Shown in pieces: positions 49,681 to 58,305 of a DNA stretch of 64,000 nt (positions are counted from its first letter, which is position 1; each line of letters begins with the position of its first letter). Origin of the DNA: Gammaproteobacteria bacterium (lineage in GTDB: Bacteria; Pseudomonadota; Gammaproteobacteria; SZUA-152); assembly GCA_013152545.1 (NCBI GenBank), contig JAADGF010000097.1:1-64000 (forward strand), read 5' to 3'. The position numbers and the translations under genes are program-made. The notes beneath the pieces are model-generated. The model made no database searches. It saw only the letters and a program-made list of their open reading frames with translations, and had not been told where the DNA came from.

Positions 49681-50208
49681 ATGAGTAAACATTGCGTTAT
49701 GGGCTTATTCAGCGACTTTGATGAAGCGTTTGCAGCCATCTCAGATATTCGAAAAACAAAAATACCCGGCGTGTCAGTAGATGATGTAACACTAAAATCA
49801 CCGATTGAGCATCCTGAAATTGAAGAGGTGCTTGGAGAAAGGCCTGTTCATCTCCAAAAATTTACATTATTTGGTGCGATTTTTGGGGTGACTTTTGGTT
49901 TCTTTTTTCTGGCGGCTGCACAAGCATCATTCTTGGTGCAACCACAAGGTGGAAAACCCGTAGTGGCATTACCATCAAATTTTGTTTTGATGTATGAGAT
50001 GCTTATTTTTTTCGCAGTATGGGGCACTTTCCTTGCCTTTCTGTTTTTGTCAGGTTTACTACGTAAACGTCATAGCTTGTACAGTGAAAATGTTAGCCTG
50101 GATCAAGTCGGTATATTAATTGATGTTGATGATTCCAATCTGGAGCGGGTAAAAGACCTGTTTAAGCAACATAAAGCAGTAGAAATACGTGAAGAGGAAA
50201 TCCGATGA
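49681..50208 (+). CDS. actD: Alternative complex III subunit ActD (DUF3341)
   Basis: Small membrane subunit with an N-terminal DUF3341 cytoplasmic domain (CVMGLFSDFDEAFAAISDIR) and two helices (FGAIFGVTFGFFFLAAAQAS and MYEMLIFFAVWGTFLAFLFL). It has 175 residues, normal for ActD. Role is structural; no cofactor motif is seen. The stop overlaps the actE start by 4 bases (ATGA), so the two are coupled. Confidence 0.88.
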   Translation: MSKHCVMGLFSDFDEAFAAISDIRKTKIPGVSVDDVTLKSPIEHPEIEEVLGERPVHLQKFTLFGAIFGVTFGFFFLAAAQASFLVQPQGGKPVVALPSNFVLMYEMLIFFAVWGTFLAFLFLSGLLRKRHSLYSENVSLDQVGILIDVDDSNLERVKDLFKQHKAVEIREEEIR

Positions 50209-50750
50209 AAAAAGCAGTGGTGTTATTGTCGGTTTCAGTCTTATTAGGCTTGATTGTGCCAGCCAGCGTGCTAGCTTGGCCCTGGTCTCAGGATATGATG
50301 AATCAACCGAGCATTAAACCTCAAGAAGGTAAAATGTGGCCTTTTCCTAAACGATCAATACCCGTAATGGGATTGTCTACCAAAGTGGCTAATCGGGAGG
50401 AATCAAAAGAATTAACCAATCCAATCTTAGCCAGTGCGGAATCGATAAAAGAAGGGCGTACGTTATTTCGGGTTTATTGTGCTGCGTGTCACGGTCTTAG
50501 CGGAAAAGCGGATTCACCGGTCAGCGGAAAGATCGGGGCTATCGACTTAACGGATGATTATGTGCAATCCAATCTGACCGAAGGTTGGCTATGGGGCACC
50601 ATTACGTTTGGTAGTTACGTGATGCCCGCTTACGGTGTTGTCAGTGCTAGTACTGCTGGAAGCAATGATTTAACCGTTGATGAGCGTTGGCATATCGTTA
50701 ACTACATGAAAAATGGGCTAACATCAGAAACGCAGATCGCTTACCCGTAA
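50205..50750 (+). CDS. actE: Alternative complex III, monohaem cytochrome c subunit ActE
   Basis: Cytochrome c subunit with a signal peptide (1-24) and a single haem motif C92-A-A-C95-H96 in YCAACHGLSGKADSPVSG, with an axial-ligand candidate in GSYVMPAYG. At 181 residues it fits ActE, the exit point for electrons to a terminal oxidase or soluble cytochrome. No lipobox is visible, unlike some ActE proteins. Confidence 0.9.
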   Translation: MKKAVVLLSVSVLLGLIVPASVLAWPWSQDMMNQPSIKPQEGKMWPFPKRSIPVMGLSTKVANREESKELTNPILASAESIKEGRTLFRVYCAACHGLSGKADSPVSGKIGAIDLTDDYVQSNLTEGWLWGTITFGSYVMPAYGVVSASTAGSNDLTVDERWHIVNYMKNGLTSETQIAYP

Positions 50751-50970
50751 AAGGAATAATGCTCGCCTTCGCGATGTCGGCAGCCCGTGCTTGAAAGGCC
50801 GGATATTGTTATTAACGGTCATTATTGGGACTTGTTTTAGGTAACGTCAATTTGTTACTGACAACGATGGGCATAATGACGAAATTAAATTTTAAGTTTT
50901 ATATAATTGTGTACCAAATTAATTCTTCTCTATATAAGAATATTGGCGATAACAATAGGGGTAAAGGTTA

Positions 50971-52008
50971 ATGGAAGGTTTTGGAAGCTGGTCAATATTA
51001 ACAACCAACTTTTTGATTGTGCTTTATCTAGCGCTTACGGGAGTGACTTTTGCATCTATTCTACATCTGGTAAATGGTCAGTGGCGAACTCAGGTGCGTT
51101 ATTTTGCGGTATCGCTGGCATCGCTATTTCCATTAGCGTTTATATTGTTGATTATATTGCTAATCGCTGGTGAAAATACATTTCAGTGGCTGGGGTCTGC
51201 CCACGATGGCGAACACCATTTGAGTGGTTGGCATAACTATGGATTTTTAGTCACGCGGAATATCGTTGGTTTGTTGGTGGTAGCCGGTTTTTTTGCACTA
51301 TTTATTAAATACCAGCATCTGGCCGCCAATGAAAATGCCACGGATGCAGTGAAGCGTAAATTTCGTAATATTGCGTTACTGATTCCATTCTTTTATGTTC
51401 TTTACGGCAGTATGGTGGCTTGGGACTTTGAGATGACAATGATGCCTGGTTGGCACAGTGCGAGTTACGGTGTTTATCAGTTTGTTAGTATGTTCCATTT
51501 TTTCCTGGCATTTTTTGCAATTATGTTATACGTGTTGTACTCCTCTGGCAGGATGACGATACCTATTAAACCATTTGTGTTTAATTTCCTCGCACAAATG
51601 ATGCTGGCTTTCACGATTTTGTGGACCTATTTCTATTTTACGCAATATCTCATTATGTGGTATGGGCGTTTACCAGAAGAAATGGACCGTTTTGATGCAA
51701 TGATGCATCATGATTTGGCGCCGATTTGGTGGACGTTCCTTGTGTTGAAATTTATAATTCCATTTATTCTTTTTGCCACATGGACGCCTAACCGCCACAA
51801 TCCCAAGGTAATTGTTGCTGTTGCTGCTTGTATCGTAGTGGGGACGTGGCTTGAGCGCTATACTTGGTTATCTGGTTCAGTAGACCCCGAATACTATCAT
51901 TTACCAATGACATCTATTTTTGATATCGTCGTTACAATAGCGGTTTTTGGTGCTGCATTTGGCATTGTAAAATGGACACTTAATCGTTATGGTTTGATCA
52001 AGGCATAG
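50971..52008 (+). CDS. actF: Alternative complex III, second NrfD-like membrane subunit ActF
   Basis: Second membrane subunit of the NrfD-like type with about ten helices: LLIPFFYVLYGSMVAWDFEM, MMPGWHSASYGVYQFVSMFH and LAFTILWTYFYFTQYLIMWY. It has 345 residues, on the short side for ActF (about 400 or more in Bacteroidota). It begins after a 220-base gap with AGGGGTAAAGG upstream and may have its own promoter. No actG is seen after it. Confidence 0.88.
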   Translation: MEGFGSWSILTTNFLIVLYLALTGVTFASILHLVNGQWRTQVRYFAVSLASLFPLAFILLIILLIAGENTFQWLGSAHDGEHHLSGWHNYGFLVTRNIVGLLVVAGFFALFIKYQHLAANENATDAVKRKFRNIALLIPFFYVLYGSMVAWDFEMTMMPGWHSASYGVYQFVSMFHFFLAFFAIMLYVLYSSGRMTIPIKPFVFNFLAQMMLAFTILWTYFYFTQYLIMWYGRLPEEMDRFDAMMHHDLAPIWWTFLVLKFIIPFILFATWTPNRHNPKVIVAVAACIVVGTWLERYTWLSGSVDPEYYHLPMTSIFDIVVTIAVFGAAFGIVKWTLNRYGLIKA

Positions 52009-52033
52009 TGTTGATCGACATATACTATAATAA

Positions 52034-52194
52034 ATACCCGTAGCGTTTAAGATTTAGGTCTAATTGCATGCTCTATTTACGCCATGGCTGTGTTGAAATT
52101 CCTTGCAATCGAATGACTATTACGCGTCATTTCGCTTGGCTATGAAGACAATATGGCGCACACTTAAACCTAAATCCCAAACGCCACGGGTATA
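52034..52194. repeat. MITE-like element, family A, medium copy (A2)
   Basis: The ends ATACCCGTAGCGTTTAAG and CCAAACGCCACGGGTAT are inverted repeats. The interior carries the shared CCATGGCTGTGTTGAAATT and TTACGCGTCATTTCGC blocks found in A3. It starts 25 bases after actF, in the act-pet spacer. Confidence 0.82.
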
Positions 52195-52995
52195 TATTGT
52201 TGAAGTTAAATTAATCACTTAACAGACGTGATACGGCTAAGTGATTAGGTGATCACTTTAACAGTACTTGCTATCCAGCTTCGATAATGAAGTAATAGTC
52301 GCTTGTGTTAGATAAGCAATTTTCCCGTCCCTCGTTAAATAATTATAAAGTCTTTAAATTTTATATCTTAGTTGTTCTCCCCCCTGACTTAGTTGATATT
52401 TTTTTGTGTCTGGCGTCGTTACGAATCATTGTAATCGTTCGCTATCGTGCCTTATTACATCTTGCTAGTGATGATAATTTATCGTGAAAAACGCACGCTA
52501 CATGCCATCCAATTGATGATATTAGCTAATGTTTGAAATATTTATTTCATCGTAATGCAAGAAAAAGGGTTGATTGCGGCGAGTTCGATAAATTAAAAAT
52601 ATAAAAATATCAGTATATTGCCGTGTTTTTTTCAGGTGTGATCAATAGACTTTTGTATTAGTTTATAATTATATTAACAATTTCTTTTGTCGTGGTGTCT
52701 ATTGATCTGCTATGCTTTCGCTCATTTATACCGAATGCCATCTTACGGAATGATTTTAGTCTGCTGTAATTGTGAGCAAATGCTGCAGCAGTAATTGGGG
52801 AATACTGAGCAAATTATCTGAGCATAATTGACTTATTCTGATGGTTTTGCTGTTGAACGGCACAATTCTTGAGTGAAAATTTCAATAGCATTGATGTATG
52901 GCGTTAGGTTAAGGCAATCCTGGCACATCACTGGAGTAATCGTGTAACTCACGTGAAACTCAATAGTTGAATTTTTTCACTAAGGAGACAATTGA
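52195..52995. other. Intergenic region between the act and pet operons
   Basis: No gene is supported in about 800 bases. It contains one copy of the dispersed family F repeat (52441-52506). A 60-codon frame at 52305-52487 has no support. Several T-rich runs occur, but no clear promoter for petABC could be fixed. Confidence 0.45.
52441..52506. repeat. Family F dispersed repeat, copy 1
   Basis: About 66 bases match 57245-57312. The best block is TAATTTATCGTGAAAAACGC followed by ACGCTACATGCC, with single-base differences. No inverted ends are visible. It may be a fragment of a larger element or a shared regulatory piece. Confidence 0.5.
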
Positions 52996-53589
52996 ATGAA
53001 TGATGATGTGGATCATCAAAAACGGCGAATTCTAACCACTGCTGCGACGTTAGTGGGTGGTGTTGGGGTTGCTTATGTAGCTACGCCTTTTGTTTTATCC
53101 ATGGATCCCAGTGCGAAAGCGCAAGCATCGGGTGCACCTGTGGAGGTTGATGTTAGCAAGTTGAAGTATGGTCAACTGATGACGGTAGAATGGCGCGGTA
53201 AGCCAGTTTGGATACTGCGTCGCAGTGAAGAAATGCTACATCGCATACAAGAGGGGTCTGATAGTATGCGCGATCCAAAATCCGATGAATTGTCTCAACA
53301 ACCTCCTTATGCAAGAAATGAGTTCCGTGCTGTCAATTCGGAATTTATGGTGATGATAGGAATATGTACACATTTGGGTTGTGCGCCAACGTTTCGGCCA
53401 GAAATTGCGCCGGCTGATTTAGGTGCTGAATGGCAAGGTGGTTTTTTTTGTCCTTGCCATGGCTCTACTTACGACTTGGCTGGTCGCGTGTATGAGGGGG
53501 TGCCAGCACCATCGAATTTAGTTGTTCCGCCGTATCGTTTTCTAACGGATACACGAATTCTCATTGGTGTTGATACGGAGAGTGCCTAA
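52996..53589 (+). CDS. petA: Ubiquinol-cytochrome c reductase Rieske iron-sulfur subunit
   Basis: Rieske protein of complex bc1. A twin-arginine signal-anchor lies at the N-terminus (KRRILTTAATLVGG). The cluster ligands are C124-T-H126-L-G-C129 and C152-P-C154-H155-G-S in CTHLGC and CPCHGS. At 197 residues it is normal. GGAGAC lies 8 bases before ATG 52996; the last base overlaps the petB start. Confidence 0.96.
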   Translation: MNDDVDHQKRRILTTAATLVGGVGVAYVATPFVLSMDPSAKAQASGAPVEVDVSKLKYGQLMTVEWRGKPVWILRRSEEMLHRIQEGSDSMRDPKSDELSQQPPYARNEFRAVNSEFMVMIGICTHLGCAPTFRPEIAPADLGAEWQGGFFCPCHGSTYDLAGRVYEGVPAPSNLVVPPYRFLTDTRILIGVDTESA

Positions 53590-54809
53590 TGAATCGATGG
53601 ATAGATCAGGGTAAAAGCTGGCTTGAAACGCGTTTTCCGGTCATTGAGTTTTGGAATAATCACCTGGCAAAATATTATGCCCCAAAAAATTTAAATTTTT
53701 GGTATTTGTTTGGTTCGCTGGCTATTTTGATGTTTGTAATTCAGGTGATAACCGGCATCTTTTTAGCTATGAATTATAAGCCAACAGCCGAAACAGCCTT
53801 CGCATCGGTGGAATATATCATGCGCGATGTAAACTGGGGCTGGTTAATACGTTATCTGCATTCTACTGGGGCATCTTTCTTTTTTATCGTGATTTATCTC
53901 CATATGTTTCGTGCTTTGTTATATGGTTCTTACGGTAAACCTCGAGAATTACTTTGGGTGTTTGGTATGTTGCTGTTTGTGTTGCTGATGGCAGAAGCCT
54001 TCATGGGGTATTTGTTACCTTGGGGACAAATGTCGTATTGGGGAGCGCAAGTCATTATTTCCCTGTTTGGAGCGATCCCATATATTGGTGGTGATCTTGC
54101 GCTGTGGATACGCGGTGATTTTGTTATTGCTGATGCCACACTTAACCGGTTTTTTGCGTTTCATGTGATTGCTTTACCATTGGTGCTTGTCGGTTTGGTG
54201 GTATTGCATTTAATTGCATTGCATCGAGTCGGATCAAATAATCCTGATGGTATTGAAATCAAGGCTAAAAAAGATAAATCCGGCGTACCATTGGATGGTA
54301 TCCCCTTTCATCCCTATTTTACGATTAAAGATATGTTGGGTGTTATTGTCTTTCTGATGATATTTGCGATGGTTGTTTTTTATTATCCAGAGATGGGCGG
54401 TTGGTTTTTAGAAAAAGATAATTTTGTTCCGGCAGACCCGTTGAAAACGCCCGAACATATTACACCATTGTGGTATTTCACGCCGTTTTACGCCATTTTA
54501 CGGGCGGTTCCTGATAAATTTTTAGGTGTCATGTGTATGGGAGCTTCCATCGCCGTGCTATTCGCGCTGCCTTGGTTGGATCGAAGCCCTGTGAGGTCCA
54601 TTCGCTATCGAGGTCCAATTTATAAAGTAGCATTGACTATCTTTATTGTTAGTTTTATAGGTTTGGGTTATTTGGGTACGGTAGCGGCGACGCCGATTGC
54701 AACGAATTTTTCCCGCTTGTTTAGCGTGCTGTATTTTGCCTTTTTTCTTCTAATGCCGTATTACACAAAAATTGATAAAACTAAACAACCGCCGGATAGG
54801 GTTACTTAA
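53589..54809 (+). CDS. petB: Cytochrome b subunit of complex bc1
   Basis: Eight-helix di-haem cytochrome b that oxidises quinol at the Qo site. Haem ligands lie in the helix pairs LRYLHSTGASFFFIVIYLHM and FAFHVIALPLVLVGLVVLHL. The Qo-site motif is PLWYF rather than the mitochondrial PEWYF; variants at this Glu are common in gammaproteobacteria. The length of 406 residues is usual for a stand-alone petB. It starts at the last base of petA and ends 1 base before the petC start. Confidence 0.96.
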   Translation: MNRWIDQGKSWLETRFPVIEFWNNHLAKYYAPKNLNFWYLFGSLAILMFVIQVITGIFLAMNYKPTAETAFASVEYIMRDVNWGWLIRYLHSTGASFFFIVIYLHMFRALLYGSYGKPRELLWVFGMLLFVLLMAEAFMGYLLPWGQMSYWGAQVIISLFGAIPYIGGDLALWIRGDFVIADATLNRFFAFHVIALPLVLVGLVVLHLIALHRVGSNNPDGIEIKAKKDKSGVPLDGIPFHPYFTIKDMLGVIVFLMIFAMVVFYYPEMGGWFLEKDNFVPADPLKTPEHITPLWYFTPFYAILRAVPDKFLGVMCMGASIAVLFALPWLDRSPVRSIRYRGPIYKVALTIFIVSFIGLGYLGTVAATPIATNFSRLFSVLYFAFFLLMPYYTKIDKTKQPPDRVT

Positions 54810-54810
54810 A

Positions 54811-55551
54811 GTGAAAAATATTGCTGCATTATTATTGGTTTTATTTTCAAACATCGTTATGGGTGCCACGACGAGCCATGCTTTAGAGGCCGCAAATATT
54901 GATCCTGACGATACGGAGTCCTTAAAGCGGGGAGCAAAGTACTTTGCCGATTACTGCTTGAACTGCCATTCCGTTGCATTGATGCGTTATAGTCGTGTTG
55001 GATCTGACCTTGGTATTGATGACGTAACGTTGGAAGATATGATGATTTTCACTGGTGCAAAGGTCGGTGATTTAATGCAAATTTCATTGGAGGCTGAAGA
55101 TGCCAAGCAATGGTTTGGCACCAAACCACCGGACTTGTCGGTTATTGCACGCTCGCGTGGTGTTGATTGGCTTTATGTATTCCTGCGTTCTTTTTATAAA
55201 GACGAATCACGACCATGGGGAGTGAATAACGAGGTATTTAAAGATGTTGCTATGCCGCATGTATTATGGGAACTGCAAGGGCTTCAGGTTGCAACCTATA
55301 ATGATGTATTAGGCGATGACGGAGTCAGTCGTAAGCTTATTTCAGGTTTGAAATTAGTGGAGCCTGGCAAGGTGACACCCGATGAATACAATCAGGTGGT
55401 AAGGGATATCGTCAATTTTCTACATTACGTAGGGGAGCCTGCAAAATCGACCCGGTTGCAGTTAGGGAAGTGGGTCATTTTATATTTGGCGTTATTTTTT
55501 GTGTTAATGTATTTTGTGAAGAAAGAATACTGGAAAGACGTGAAAAAATGA
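54811..55551 (+). CDS. petC: Cytochrome c1 subunit of complex bc1
   Basis: Membrane-anchored c-type cytochrome. A signal peptide (1 to about 24) precedes the haem site C49-L-N-C52-H53 in CLNCHSV. The conserved axial-ligand region is DVAMPHVLWELQG. The C-terminal anchor is WVILYLALFFVLMYFVKKEY. GTG 54811 is chosen because it begins the signal peptide just after the petB stop; the frame could extend to TTG 54772 but would run into petB. Confidence 0.95.
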   Translation: MKNIAALLLVLFSNIVMGATTSHALEAANIDPDDTESLKRGAKYFADYCLNCHSVALMRYSRVGSDLGIDDVTLEDMMIFTGAKVGDLMQISLEAEDAKQWFGTKPPDLSVIARSRGVDWLYVFLRSFYKDESRPWGVNNEVFKDVAMPHVLWELQGLQVATYNDVLGDDGVSRKLISGLKLVEPGKVTPDEYNQVVRDIVNFLHYVGEPAKSTRLQLGKWVILYLALFFVLMYFVKKEYWKDVKK

Positions 55552-55745
55552 TGGGATGTAAAAAGCGGTTGTCATGTATTGTTTAGGGGGCTATCAGTTC
55601 GACTGAATTGTTTTATACGGGATCAAAAAAACCACAACATATCTTTAATTTACAGAAGGTTATGGTTAATTTTCCACCTATATGGTTTTTTTATTGTATA
55701 ATGGGCGGTTCCTTATAATAATCGACGCAGCTTGGAGAGGTGTAG

Positions 55746-56378
55746 ATGGCTCTAATAGCCAATAGAAAGTCAGTAATGACCTTGTTTACTTCCGATACCG
55801 ATGTACATTGTCACCGGGTGCGCATTGTGCTGGCTGAAAAAGGGATCAATTTTGAAGCGATTAAGGTTGACCCTGATAATCCACCGGAGGATTTGCTGGA
55901 ACTGAATCCTTATGGAATAGTACCAACCCTGGTCGATCGTGACTTGGTTTTGTATGATTCACATGTCATTATGGAATATCTGGACGAGCGCTTTCCTCAT
56001 CCACCGTTAATGCCTGTTGATCCAGTCTCTCGTGGCAGAACGCGTATGACATTGCGCCGTATTCAGCGTGATTGGGATACGCTGGTTGATACTATGTCAA
56101 CGCGGAAGGGGAAAGGTGCGGATGTCGGGCAAGCTACGCGTGAATTACGCGATAGCCTAACTGTTGTTGCCCCCATTTTTGAGCAAAAGCCGTTTTTTAT
56201 GAGCGATGAATTATCACTTATGGATTGCGCGGTTGCTCCCATTTTATGGCGTTTATCGGTTTATGGGATTGAACTACCGCCACAAGCCAAAGCGTTACTC
56301 GATTACGCTAATCGCTTGTTTGAATTGGAATCATTTCAGTCCAGTCTCACCGATGCAGAGCGCGAAATAAAACAATAA
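55746..56378 (+). CDS. sspA: Stringent starvation protein A (SspA)
   Basis: RNA-polymerase-associated regulator with a glutathione-transferase fold. Seen: N-terminal thioredoxin-like part (MTLFTSDTDVHCHRVRIVLA, NPYGIVPTLVDRDLVLYDSH) and C-terminal helical part (SLMDCAVAPILWRL). The length of 210 residues matches. GGAGAGG lies 6 bases before ATG 55746. It follows petABC, the conserved gammaproteobacterial order. A TATAAT box at 55696-55701 could be its own -10, without a clear -35. Confidence 0.92.
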   Translation: MALIANRKSVMTLFTSDTDVHCHRVRIVLAEKGINFEAIKVDPDNPPEDLLELNPYGIVPTLVDRDLVLYDSHVIMEYLDERFPHPPLMPVDPVSRGRTRMTLRRIQRDWDTLVDTMSTRKGKGADVGQATRELRDSLTVVAPIFEQKPFFMSDELSLMDCAVAPILWRLSVYGIELPPQAKALLDYANRLFELESFQSSLTDAEREIKQ

Positions 56379-56678
56379 TTGATCATGTAAATGCAATCAA
56401 CCGTGTAAGTAGTAGCGATCAGAGAGATTGTGTTTTATCAGTAATATGGAAAGTATTGTCACTGCTTTTGGTGAATCATTGTAGTGCCCTGAGGCGAATA
56501 AAATTATTGTATCAATCTGATATAAAAAACATTCCCTCGAAAATGGAGAAACCCGAAAACCTGGGGGTTTTATACCGCTCCATGGTCTGAATGATTTAAC
56601 CCATTGGTTTAACTTGAAAGATAACCCCCTCCCTAAAAACTTGGGATATAAAAGGCTCAGGGAAATTACAGGTGCTTA
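56379..56678. other. sspA-sspB spacer with hairpin
   Basis: This 300-base spacer is unusually long for sspAB. AAAACC (56556-56561) and GGTTTT (56566-56571) form a short perfect stem followed by TATA, a possible weak terminator. No gene is seen. Confidence 0.4.
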
Positions 56679-57074
56679 ATGACAAGTAGTCGTCCCTATC
56701 TGCTGCGAGCAGTTTATGATTGGATCGTCGATAATGACTTGACGCCATATATGCTAGTTAACGCCACACTTGATAATGTGGCGGTGCCGAGCGAATATGT
56801 TTCCAACGGAAAAATAATTTTAAATGTGGCGCCAGGTGCAGTGCAGGGGTTGGAAATGTCCAATGATAACGTGCACTTTAATGCCCGGTTTAGCGGGAAA
56901 GCCATGTTGGTTCATGTGCCCATAGTGGCAGTTATGGCCATTTATGCGAAAGAAAATGGCCGGGGCATGGTGTTCTCTGAAGAGGACGATATGCCACCAA
57001 GCCCTAATAATGATAACTATGGCGATGGGGAAAAACCCAAGTCTAAGCAACCCACCTTGAGAGTCGTGAAATAA
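56679..57074 (+). CDS. sspB: ClpXP protease specificity-enhancing factor SspB
   Basis: Adaptor that hands ssrA-tagged proteins to ClpXP. The folded domain begins RPYLLRAVYDWIVDNDLTPY, with LVNATLDNVAVPSEYVSNGK and the groove segment LNVAPGAVQGLEM. The C-terminus ends in the basic/hydrophobic ClpX-binding tail (PTLRVVK). The length of 131 residues is usual. Confidence 0.93.
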   Translation: MTSSRPYLLRAVYDWIVDNDLTPYMLVNATLDNVAVPSEYVSNGKIILNVAPGAVQGLEMSNDNVHFNARFSGKAMLVHVPIVAVMAIYAKENGRGMVFSEEDDMPPSPNNDNYGDGEKPKSKQPTLRVVK

Positions 57075-57185
57075 CGGAGACTCTAGCAGTTTTTAAAACG
57101 CGGACTGTTAATTCGGACTATTTGCTTCAGGAATTTACCTTGTCGTTACTTTCTATCTATCGTTATTAAACCGAAATTCATCAAT

Positions 57186-57229
57186 GGCGTTCCCTCGTGA
57201 CGACTGCTATTCTCGGACAGGCTCCTAGC
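57186..57229. repeat. Family B repeat, right-end fragment
   Basis: GGCGTTCCCTCGTGA to GGACAGGCTCCTAG matches the right 44 bases of the family B element at 8165-8353 with a few differences. The left end is missing. Confidence 0.7.
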
Positions 57230-57244
57230 GTGTTGTAATAACTT

Positions 57245-57312
57245 GCTATTACGCCTTATCGCGCGCCTTGCCTGTCTCGATAATTTATCATGAAAAACGC
57301 ACACTACATGCC
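57245..57312. repeat. Family F dispersed repeat, copy 2
   Basis: Same sequence as 52441-52506 with a few differences and one small indel region. It directly follows the family B fragment, so the two could once have been parts of one element. Confidence 0.5.
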
Positions 57313-57698
57313 GTTTTCTTGATTATTTTAGGTTCAAACGTCAGAGAGTCGATATTTTACTCTAGGGAGGGGGCGTTACGTTATTCCGGGCAAGTTTGCT
57401 GGAGAAGGATCTTGGGTGCTTTCGGCAAAAATAGCAAATTGTTATACGCCTCAAGATGCTTTTGAGCAGTTCCAAGAGATGAGGTTTGCAAAGTACAGTG
57501 GATAGTAAATGTTTAATTGGAAAATAGGATAAATAACTAATTTTACAAATAATAGGGTGTGTAAAACCCGTGACACTTTATTTCGATGTGTTCCAAGTTT
57601 CATCATCAAGCGACAGTGTCGTTTGTTATATGACGTATTTTATTGAGAGATTATTGATGGATGATGATGAATGCATGTAGAAATATGCAGAGTCTAAA

Positions 57699-57852
57699 TA
57701 GGTGAGCATAATTATTTTAACAAACAATTGCAGGATATTTTATGGCCTTCAAGATGCTGCGAAGATGAGCATAGCTGAGCTATGTGATCGTAGCAGCAAT
57801 GCAGAAGACCGGAAAATAGATAAGAAAATGTTAAAATAATTGTGCTCACCTA
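57699..57852. repeat. MITE-like element, family E
   Basis: TAGGTGAGCATAATTATTTT at 57699 and its near-perfect inverted copy AAAATAATTGTGCTCACCTA ending at 57852 form inverted ends of about 24 bases. TA at both ends suggests TA target-site use. The interior (154 bases in all) contains a second palindrome, CATAGCTGAGCTATG, so the whole element could fold into one long hairpin. Confidence 0.82.
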
Positions 57853-57857
57853 CTTAA

Positions 57858-58065
57858 TATCGCCATAGCGGTTGACGTTTTGGCATTCACCGTACGTACG
57901 TCCTTTGCATTCCATAGCTGTGTTAAACTTCTCATAAATTGAGGGGCTTATTCGTCATTTTGCTTTTCTTAAACCTACTTTCGCCTAAAAGCGTCTACTT
58001 TTGATGGCGTCATGAAATGAATATGACGCACACTGAACACCTAAAATCTCAATCGTTATGGGTAT
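57858..58065. repeat. MITE-like element, family A, diverged long copy (A4)
   Basis: The right end CTCAATCGTTATGGGTATA and a degraded left end near 57858 (CGCCATAGCGGTTGA) match the family A termini. The interior shares the TTCTTAAA and CCTAAAAGCG blocks with A3. It begins about 6 bases after the family E element. Confidence 0.65.
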
Positions 58066-58305
58066 ATGCTGCTATTATGGCAGTAACGCATTGATCTCCC
58101 TGAAAGTGTACCAGACTTGTCTTATCTTGATGCGTCTAGTCGATGTTTTATCGCTTCTGTGTCGTTACCTTGGAAGGGTATTCGGTGCTTCTCTCACGTG
58201 TTGCGGTGAATTGGTAACGCTTTTAATAAGGTGTTATTTGTGAGAACCTTTCTTTCGGCTGCCATCAGAGCGGTATGTCCCTAACAATTTTAGGATTATA
58301 ATACG

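Larger units (their letters stand above)
57075..58305. other. Repeat-rich intergenic region
   Basis: About 1.2 kb holds no supported gene but at least four repeat elements in a row: a family B right end, family F copy 2, family E and family A4 (each listed). Frames at 57268-57465 and 58058-58243 cross these repeats and are not genes. The region after 58065 to 58305 shows nothing further. Confidence 0.6.

Noticed and set aside
45070-52008. Polysulfide, nitrate or formate reductase operon
   Set aside because: The pentahaem ActA, DUF3341 ActD, monohaem ActE and two NrfD-like subunits are the ACIII set; reductase operons of the Psr/Nar type lack them.
38367-52864. Shared 16-base string TTTGCTGTTGAACGGC in two spacers
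   Set aside because: No flanking similarity; not enough to define a repeat family.
57268-57465. 65-codon frame in the sspB downstream spacer
   Set aside because: It starts within the family F repeat and lacks a ribosome binding site or recognisable product.
58058-58243. 61-codon frame before the four-helix protein
   Set aside because: It begins inside the family A4 repeat end and shows no coding signals.
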